Shown here: in pieces, positions 4,777 through 8,708 of the stretch | How positions within the stretch are numbered: position 1 is the stretch's first letter | Layout: each line of letters starts with the position of its first letter | Source: Acidobacteriaceae bacterium | Lineage (GTDB): Bacteria; Acidobacteriota; Terriglobia; Terriglobales; Acidobacteriaceae | DNA: 8,708 nucleotides | Direction of reading: 5' to 3' | Assembly: GCA_003167305.1 (NCBI GenBank) | Contig: PMTP01000133.1 | Location: forward strand, 1-8,708 | The notes under the pieces: generated by a model | What the model saw: the letters and a program-made list of their open reading frames with translations, nothing else | What the model was told of the DNA's origin: nothing | Database searches by the model: none | Translations under genes and position numbers: made by a program

Positions 4777-5994
4777 CTAGGGCAGTCTCTGAGCCGCCAG
4801 GCGGACGATTGCGGGCTCAGCCGCGCCGGTGCGGTATGCGCCCAGAGTCTTCGCCATGCTCTCCAGCTTGCCGGCGTTGGCAAAGAGCGAGCAGGGATGG
4901 TCGTGCGTCTCCAGCATCGGCCCATTGTCGCGGATCATCGTGAAGAAGGAGCTGGTGAAGGCCTGGGAGACTGTGGCGGTGCTCACATTGTGCGTGGCCA
5001 ATGCGGAGAAAGGACAGGCCGTGACGTCGCCCGTTGGAGTCACGTGGGCGAAGCCTCGCCCGGCGGAGACGCAGCCTCCGAAGAACTCTTCATCGTCCGG
5101 CGAATGGATCAGGTAAGCGCCTCCGGTGGCGCGGTTCCGAACCCGCAGGACGGTTGCGCGGAGGCGGGCGCGCTGCTCCGCGGGAATCGCCGGGCCCTGG
5201 CTTTCGCCGGTCGGAATCTGTTCGATGAAAAACGCCAGCGGGCCGCTGCGGGCAAGCAGCGCGTCGATGTTCCGCTCCTGCGACCAGTAATCGATATTCG
5301 CGGGTCCAATCGTGACGGACAGTCCGGTCAGCACGCCCGCGGCTTTGAGCCGGTCGAGAGTGCTGAGCGCGCACTGATAAACGCCGGACCCCCGCCGTTC
5401 GTCGGTCAACTCGCGATCTCCCTCCACGCTCACAACAACCGCCGTGTTGCGGCAGCGTTTCAACGCCTGAAAATCGCTGTCTTCGATCGCTGTTCCATTG
5501 GTGAAGACCAGGAAAAGGCGGTCGGAAAACCGGCGGAAGAGGCTGGTAATGCCGGGCAGCATGAAGGGTTCGCCGCCGGCAATCACGAAAGCCACCACCC
5601 CCAGCGCGGAGGCTTCCTCGATCACCCGGCGCCAGGCCTCCAGAGTGAGCGGCGGCCGCTTATTGGGCGATTCCGCGGTGATTCCCACGGCCCCGGCATA
5701 GCAGCCGGCGCAGCGCAGATTGCAGCGCGTGGTCACGCTGAGAATGAGAAACGGCGGCACTTGCATCCCGTCTTCCAAGGCTTGTTCCCGCGCGCGGCTG
5801 GTCTGCTGGTGCGCCCGCGCCAGGCGGATCAACGTCGGCAGATGCCGGGGATGGCGGATGGCCCAGCGAACGAAGACGCGCGGCAGATTCGGGTCAAGAT
5901 TTTCGACCATGCGCTGGATGCCGAGAATGCGCTGCAAGAGCGCTTCGCTTCGCGGGAGGGGCGGTTCGATCATGGCAGTGACGTTGGCGTTCAT
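4777..5994 (-). CDS. Radical SAM protein with C-terminal SPASM-like cysteines
   Basis: This is a 405-residue radical S-adenosylmethionine enzyme from the ATG at 5994. The Fe4S4-binding motif CNLRCAGC (C91, C95, C98) sits in SVTTRCNLRCAGCYA. The SAM-contact motif AGGEPF is at 139-144, and the strand motifs FTNGT (164-168) and VVSVEGD (187-193) follow. An N-terminal stretch of about 80 residues, helical and basic, precedes the barrel. Near the C-terminus, GGCVSAGRGFAHVTPTGDVTACPF (307-329), then HPCSL (366-370), gives three cysteines (C308, C327, C368) laid out like part of a SPASM/twitch auxiliary-cluster domain, which suggests a peptide- or protein-modifying enzyme. That is an inference; no precursor peptide was seen nearby. 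The start is uncertain: an ATG at 6033 and a TTG at 6063 are in frame and none has a Shine-Dalgarno site. An inverted repeat GGATGG-TT-CCATCC (6018-6031) overlaps the 6033 option. Confidence 0.85.
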   Translation of the reverse strand: MNANVTAMIEPPLPRSEALLQRILGIQRMVENLDPNLPRVFVRWAIRHPRHLPTLIRLARAHQQTSRAREQALEDGMQVPPFLILSVTTRCNLRCAGCYAGAVGITAESPNKRPPLTLEAWRRVIEEASALGVVAFVIAGGEPFMLPGITSLFRRFSDRLFLVFTNGTAIEDSDFQALKRCRNTAVVVSVEGDRELTDERRGSGVYQCALSTLDRLKAAGVLTGLSVTIGPANIDYWSQERNIDALLARSGPLAFFIEQIPTGESQGPAIPAEQRARLRATVLRVRNRATGGAYLIHSPDDEEFFGGCVSAGRGFAHVTPTGDVTACPFSALATHNVSTATVSQAFTSSFFTMIRDNGPMLETHDHPCSLFANAGKLESMAKTLGAYRTGAAEPAIVRLAAQRLP

Positions 5995-6099
5995 GGATAG
6001 GTACGAAGCGGCAGCAGGGATGGTTCCATCCATTCTAGTCCGCACACGCGGAACCTCTTTCAATCAAACCGATTCACTCCTCGCGGCGGGGTGAAGAGA

Positions 6100-6798
6100 T
6101 CAGCCGGCAGTGCTGGTTTCGCCGGCCTGCTGCTTCCATCGTTGAGGGTTCACACCCATCACAAGAAGCCACAGCGTCAGCGCCATTTCCCCGAGGGCGT
6201 CGACGGCCAGATTGTAGGGATAGAGTGTGTGTGCGAGCGGGGGGATGAGAAAGGTCAGGCAAGCCACGCCAGAAAACGCCATCAACACGCCCAGAACTCG
6301 CGGCAGAAAGGCCGACTTGAAGATAAGGTAGCCGATGAGGAGGCAATAGCACCCGAAAAACACCATGGCGATGCCGTAGCCCCGGTTATAGAGTTCAAGA
6401 AACATCGTCGCCTGGACACGCAATTGTTCCGGACTGAATGCGCTCAAATCTCGCCCACCACTTAGGAGGGCTAGTGCGGCAAGGTGAAATACATTGATGA
6501 AAGCCTGGACCGCACATCCCAAGAGGCTGAAAAATGCCGCGAGCAATGAGAGTCTCCTGTTGACTGGCTTGAACAAGTGATAGAATAAAGCAGTTACGAC
6601 GACATAACAGATGACCATGCCGAGGTCGGCAGCGTATCCCAGCCAAAATGACGGTTGGCGGATACTGTCCACTGTAGTCGTAAATCCGCCACCAGCCAAG
6701 GAGGAGATTACTCCCATCAGGATAGAGAGCAAATACCACACTCCGGCAATTCTTGCCTTGCTGCGTGGCGACGATTTTGCGATTTCAGCATTTGTCAT
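6100..6798 (-). CDS. DUF4386 domain-containing membrane protein (copy A)
   Basis: This is a 232-residue polytopic membrane protein of the uncharacterised DUF4386 family. The ATG at 6798 is chosen because GGAGAA lies seven bases upstream; the open frame continues nine codons further, but with no such site. Hydrophobic helices lie at about residues 18-36, 53-75, 83-112, 143-160, 165-188 and 198-216. Family hallmarks are HLFKPVNRRLSLLAAFF (74-90), MVFFGCYCLLIGYLIF (145-160) followed by LPRVLGVL, and the closing ALGEMALTLWLLVMGVN (201-217). It is very close to copy C (7595-8338), sharing PVNRR, SLLAAFFS, MVFFGCYC and QRWKQQAG, and less close to copy B immediately upstream (27-bp gap). No catalytic motif is known for the family. 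GC content is clearly lower than in the radical SAM gene downstream. Confidence 0.87.
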   Translation of the reverse strand: MTNAEIAKSSPRSKARIAGVWYLLSILMGVISSLAGGGFTTTVDSIRQPSFWLGYAADLGMVICYVVVTALFYHLFKPVNRRLSLLAAFFSLLGCAVQAFINVFHLAALALLSGGRDLSAFSPEQLRVQATMFLELYNRGYGIAMVFFGCYCLLIGYLIFKSAFLPRVLGVLMAFSGVACLTFLIPPLAHTLYPYNLAVDALGEMALTLWLLVMGVNPQRWKQQAGETSTAG

Positions 6799-6825
6799 TT
6801 CAAAGTTCTCCAGATTTAATCTCAC

Positions 6826-7566
6826 TTATTTCGTGGATTGTGCCGCAACTGAATCCTTGGTTCCGTTCTCCCGCGACCGGAGGTCTACGCCTTTGAATAA
6901 CAGCCACAGGCCGACGGAAACTTCCGCGGCAAAGATGGGCAGCCATCCCAGTTGCAGCAGCTTGGATGGATGCGGAAGAATGAGGCCGGCAAAGCCGGTA
7001 AGCGGCACCAGGACAGACCCAAACAGTCCCAATGCGGCAAGGATTCGCGGAATGGCTTTTGCTTTGAAAAAGAGATAGAAAAAGAGAATGGACCCCGCGC
7101 CATACAGAATGGTAACGATGTTCATTGCCGCCGCATCCAGGAACGAACGAAAATCCGCGAGAGCTGATAACTGCTTCGCGTCCACGATGCCGGAAGAATA
7201 TGCATCCATCTGTTGCTTCAGGAAGGCGTAACCGATCAGGTCCAAGGCAGTGCCCGCGGCTGCGTAGACCAATTCAAACGCCAATGCCAGCAGCGCCAGG
7301 TTTTTGTCGATCACCCGGACCACCGCATATAGGCTCACTGCCAGAAGTACGGCGCATAAATTGTTGAGCGATCCCAAAGCCAGCCCGAAGCGGAAGAGCA
7401 GTTCGTGTTCCATCACGCGATGTGTGGTCTCCGCAATGTTTCCGGGAACTTCAAATCGGCTGGTAATCATTGCACCCAACAGGTAAATCGCGATAAGGAA
7501 GAGATACATGAAGCCCGCAAATCGCGCGTACCTCATTTGTGATATTTCGGATTCATCGATGGTCAT
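6826..7566 (-). CDS. DUF4386 domain-containing membrane protein (copy B)
   Basis: This is a 246-residue membrane protein starting at the ATG at 7566, with an excellent Shine-Dalgarno site (AAAGGAGA, 7573-7580) seven bases upstream. An in-frame TTG at 7572 would lie too close to that site. Predicted helices lie at about residues 14-34, 58-84, 90-117, 143-167, 172-197 and 205-224. It shows the DUF4386 pattern in a more diverged form: MRYARFAGFMYLFLIAIYLLG near the start, RVIDKNLALLALAFELVYAA (84-103), LFFKAKAIPRILAALGLFG (165-183), and AAEVSVGLWLLFKGV (213-227). It lacks the PVNRR/SLLAAFFS and FFGCYC blocks shared by copies A and C, so it is an older or different subfamily member between two close relatives. 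The charged tail (DLRSRENGTKDSVAAQSTK) is probably cytoplasmic. It is likely co-transcribed with copies A and C (27- and 28-bp gaps). Confidence 0.85.
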   Translation of the reverse strand: MTIDESEISQMRYARFAGFMYLFLIAIYLLGAMITSRFEVPGNIAETTHRVMEHELLFRFGLALGSLNNLCAVLLAVSLYAVVRVIDKNLALLALAFELVYAAAGTALDLIGYAFLKQQMDAYSSGIVDAKQLSALADFRSFLDAAAMNIVTILYGAGSILFFYLFFKAKAIPRILAALGLFGSVLVPLTGFAGLILPHPSKLLQLGWLPIFAAEVSVGLWLLFKGVDLRSRENGTKDSVAAQSTK

Positions 7567-7594
7567 GATCAATCTCCTTTGAGGTTACGATTCT

Positions 7595-8338
7595 CTATCT
7601 CCCAGCTTCCAGTGCGATGCCGGCCTGCTGCTTCCATCGCTGTGAATTCACGCCGAAGATCAGCAGCCAAAGTATCAGCGAACCTTCGCCGAGCATCCCC
7701 GCCGGCATCACCACATGGGAGAAGTGACCGGCCGCGAACTGTGGCGACAGAAAGAGCTGATAGGTTAATCCGGCAATGATTAAAAACGCGCCGACGATGC
7801 GTGGCATGAACTTCGACCGGAGAATCAGAGAGCCGATCAGAATGCAGTAGCATCCGAAGAATACCATGGAAATATCGGCGACAATCGTACTCAGATTGAG
7901 AGACAGAAGCGCCATCGCCTGCAACTGCTCCACCTTGAAGACGCTCAGGTACGGCGTGCCGCCCAGGATCGTCAGCGGAGCAATGGTAAAGACGCTGCCA
8001 AAGGTTCCGACGATGCATCCGGCCATGCTGAAAAACGCCGCCAGCAAGGAGATTCTTCGATTTACCGGCTTCAACAACTCATAGAGCATGAATGTTACCG
8101 CGATATACGCCACGGTCGCGATCAGGAGGTAGGCGTAGGAAAGCTGCAATGCACTTCCATTCGTCAATATGTTATGCGCAGTGGCCGCAGCGTCGTCTTT
8201 GACCAGAATCCTGCCATGCAACAGGCTATCGGCCTTCGAGTAAACCACTCCGTTGATCAGATAGAGGACTCCGGTAAGCCGCGCCATCAGCGTCGGTGAG
8301 GAGCGCGCAATCCATTCCTTCAACTTTCCCAATTTCAT
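7595..8338 (-). CDS. DUF4386 domain-containing membrane protein (copy C)
   Basis: This is a 247-residue membrane protein starting at the ATG at 8338, with AAAGGAA about six bases upstream. Helices lie at about residues 20-34, 66-88, 94-125, 146-173, 178-197 and 208-230. Conserved blocks are ELLKPVNRRISLLAAFFS (87-104), MVFFGCYCILIGSLILRS (158-175), FMPRIVGAF (177-185), and PAGMLGEGSLILWLLIFGV (212-230) followed by NSQRWKQQAG. It is the closest paralogue of copy A; 21 bp encoding RWKQQAG are identical in both (7619-7639 and 6121-6141). A hydrophilic loop at about 35-64 between the first two helices is longer than in copy A and probably faces outside. The role is unknown. Confidence 0.87.
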   Translation of the reverse strand: MKLGKLKEWIARSSPTLMARLTGVLYLINGVVYSKADSLLHGRILVKDDAAATAHNILTNGSALQLSYAYLLIATVAYIAVTFMLYELLKPVNRRISLLAAFFSMAGCIVGTFGSVFTIAPLTILGGTPYLSVFKVEQLQAMALLSLNLSTIVADISMVFFGCYCILIGSLILRSKFMPRIVGAFLIIAGLTYQLFLSPQFAAGHFSHVVMPAGMLGEGSLILWLLIFGVNSQRWKQQAGIALEAGR

Positions 8339-8359
8339 TTTCGTTCCTTTCTTTGTTGT

Positions 8360-8500
8360 TCAGAATGTTTTCGAGGCGCTGGCTTGCTCTTTTCACCGTT
8401 GCGAGTTCACGCCGAAGAGGATGTGCCAGAAGACCAGCGACAGTTCGCCGAGTGCTCCGGCCGGGCCAATCAAACAAGGGAAGTGGAAGGAGAAGCCAAT
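8360..8500 (-). pseudogene. Remnant C-terminus of a further DUF4386 gene
   Basis: In the minus frame that ends at 8360-8362, the translation contains HFPCLIGPAGALGELSLVFW and then HILFGVNSQR, a stop (TGA, 8393-8395), and KEQASASKTF. It aligns without gaps to the end of copy C (HFSHVVMPAGMLGEGSLILW...FGVNSQRWKQQAG), 18 of 30 residues being identical by hand count up to the stop. The TGA stands exactly where copies A and C have TGG (Trp). The upstream boundary is unclear, near 8490-8515, where the frame overlaps the end of the partial gene at 8470. Nothing before that resembles the family in this frame. It is most simply the tail left by deletion of a paralogue, later hit by a nonsense mutation. 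TTCACGCCGAAGA is shared with copy C (8406-8418 and 7647-7659). Confidence 0.7.
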
Positions 8501-8708
8501 ACCGTCATCGGTGACTTCAGCCTGCGGAAGAGCAGCCAGAAGCAGAGCAGCAAGTCAAAAGTCATTGGTGGCAACTCATACCAGTCCGGCGAATGCATCA
8601 CCCCAAATCTCGGATACAGGAGATAGGCAAAGCCGCAGAACCCCTCATAAACAGCGCTTAAAACTCCCCACAACGCCAGAACTCGCGGAATGTAGCGCGA
8701 TTGAAAGA
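8470..8708 (-). CDS. DUF4386-like membrane protein, 3' part only
   Basis: This is the last 78 residues of a gene that continues beyond the right edge of the window. It opens with FQSRYIPRVLALWGVLSAVY, matching the conserved block before the penultimate helix of DUF4386 proteins (compare copy B FFKAKAIPRILAALGLFG). It ends with LPPMTFDLLLCFWLLFRRLK, equivalent to the terminal helix of copies A-C (GLWLLFKGV in copy B). Two helices are therefore visible. The final residues (SPMTVLASPSTSLV) overlap the remnant of another paralogue in a different frame, so the original C-terminus may have been replaced when that neighbour was deleted. It is most like copy B. Assignment rests on the two blocks only. 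Confidence 0.65.
   Translation of the reverse strand, partial: FQSRYIPRVLALWGVLSAVYEGFCGFAYLLYPRFGVMHSPDWYELPPMTFDLLLCFWLLFRRLKSPMTVLASPSTSLV

Noticed and set aside
4722..4925. N-terminal extension of the DUF2252 frame
   Set aside because: These 68 codons overlap the radical SAM coding region and encode an Arg/Trp-rich sequence unlike DUF2252 N-termini. The ATG at 4721 starts the family-like sequence.
4549..6000. Plus-strand open frame of 483 codons
   Set aside because: It runs antisense through the radical SAM gene and the start of the DUF2252 gene, whose minus-strand products have clear family motifs. The plus-strand product shows none and is low-complexity in Arg, Gly and Ala. Long antisense frames are expected in GC-rich DNA.

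Overview
The window looks like chromosomal DNA from an Acidobacteriota-type bacterium. The grounds are GC-rich protein-coding DNA, small uncharacterised membrane proteins, a REP-like hairpin family, and short 7-8 bp tandem repeats between genes, all of which I associate with that phylum from memory. No rRNA, tRNA, CRISPR array, transposase, phage gene or origin was seen. The taxonomic assignment is an inference.

Layout, left to right. (1) 1-92: a hairpin repeat downstream of a minus-strand gene. (2) 93-805: two small minus-strand membrane proteins of unknown function. (3) 857-1447: a plus-strand isoprenylcysteine-carboxyl-methyltransferase-type membrane methyltransferase, divergent from (2). 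(4) 1448-1671: a convergent gap with 8-bp direct repeats around a hairpin. (5) 1672-2478: a minus-strand ferredoxin/flavodoxin-NADP reductase-type flavoprotein. It is divergent across a 173-bp gap from (6) 2652-3224, an elongation factor P paralogue whose tip loop has the EfpL/YeiP-type sequence. (7) 3225-3362: a convergent gap with a 7-bp tandem repeat and a second hairpin that shares a 12-mer with the one at the left end. (8) 3363-4721: a DUF2252 protein with a kinase-like fold, and 4777-5994: a radical SAM protein, both minus strand and 55 bp apart. (9) 6100-8708: a tandem array of DUF4386 membrane proteins on the minus strand. It has three intact genes, the 3' part of a fourth cut by the window edge, and the decayed C-terminal tail of a fifth.

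Everything from 8708 down to 3363 reads in the same direction with short gaps (27-105 bp), and several DUF4386 starts have clear Shine-Dalgarno sites. One long transcript is possible, but the sudden rise in GC content at the DUF4386/radical SAM border suggests two units with different histories. Apart from EF-P (translation of polyproline stretches) and the FNR-type reductase (NADPH/flavodoxin redox), most of the coding capacity belongs to families of unknown function. The observations most worth following are the amplifying and decaying DUF4386 array, the EfpL-type loop on an otherwise EF-P-like body, and the intergenic repeats.
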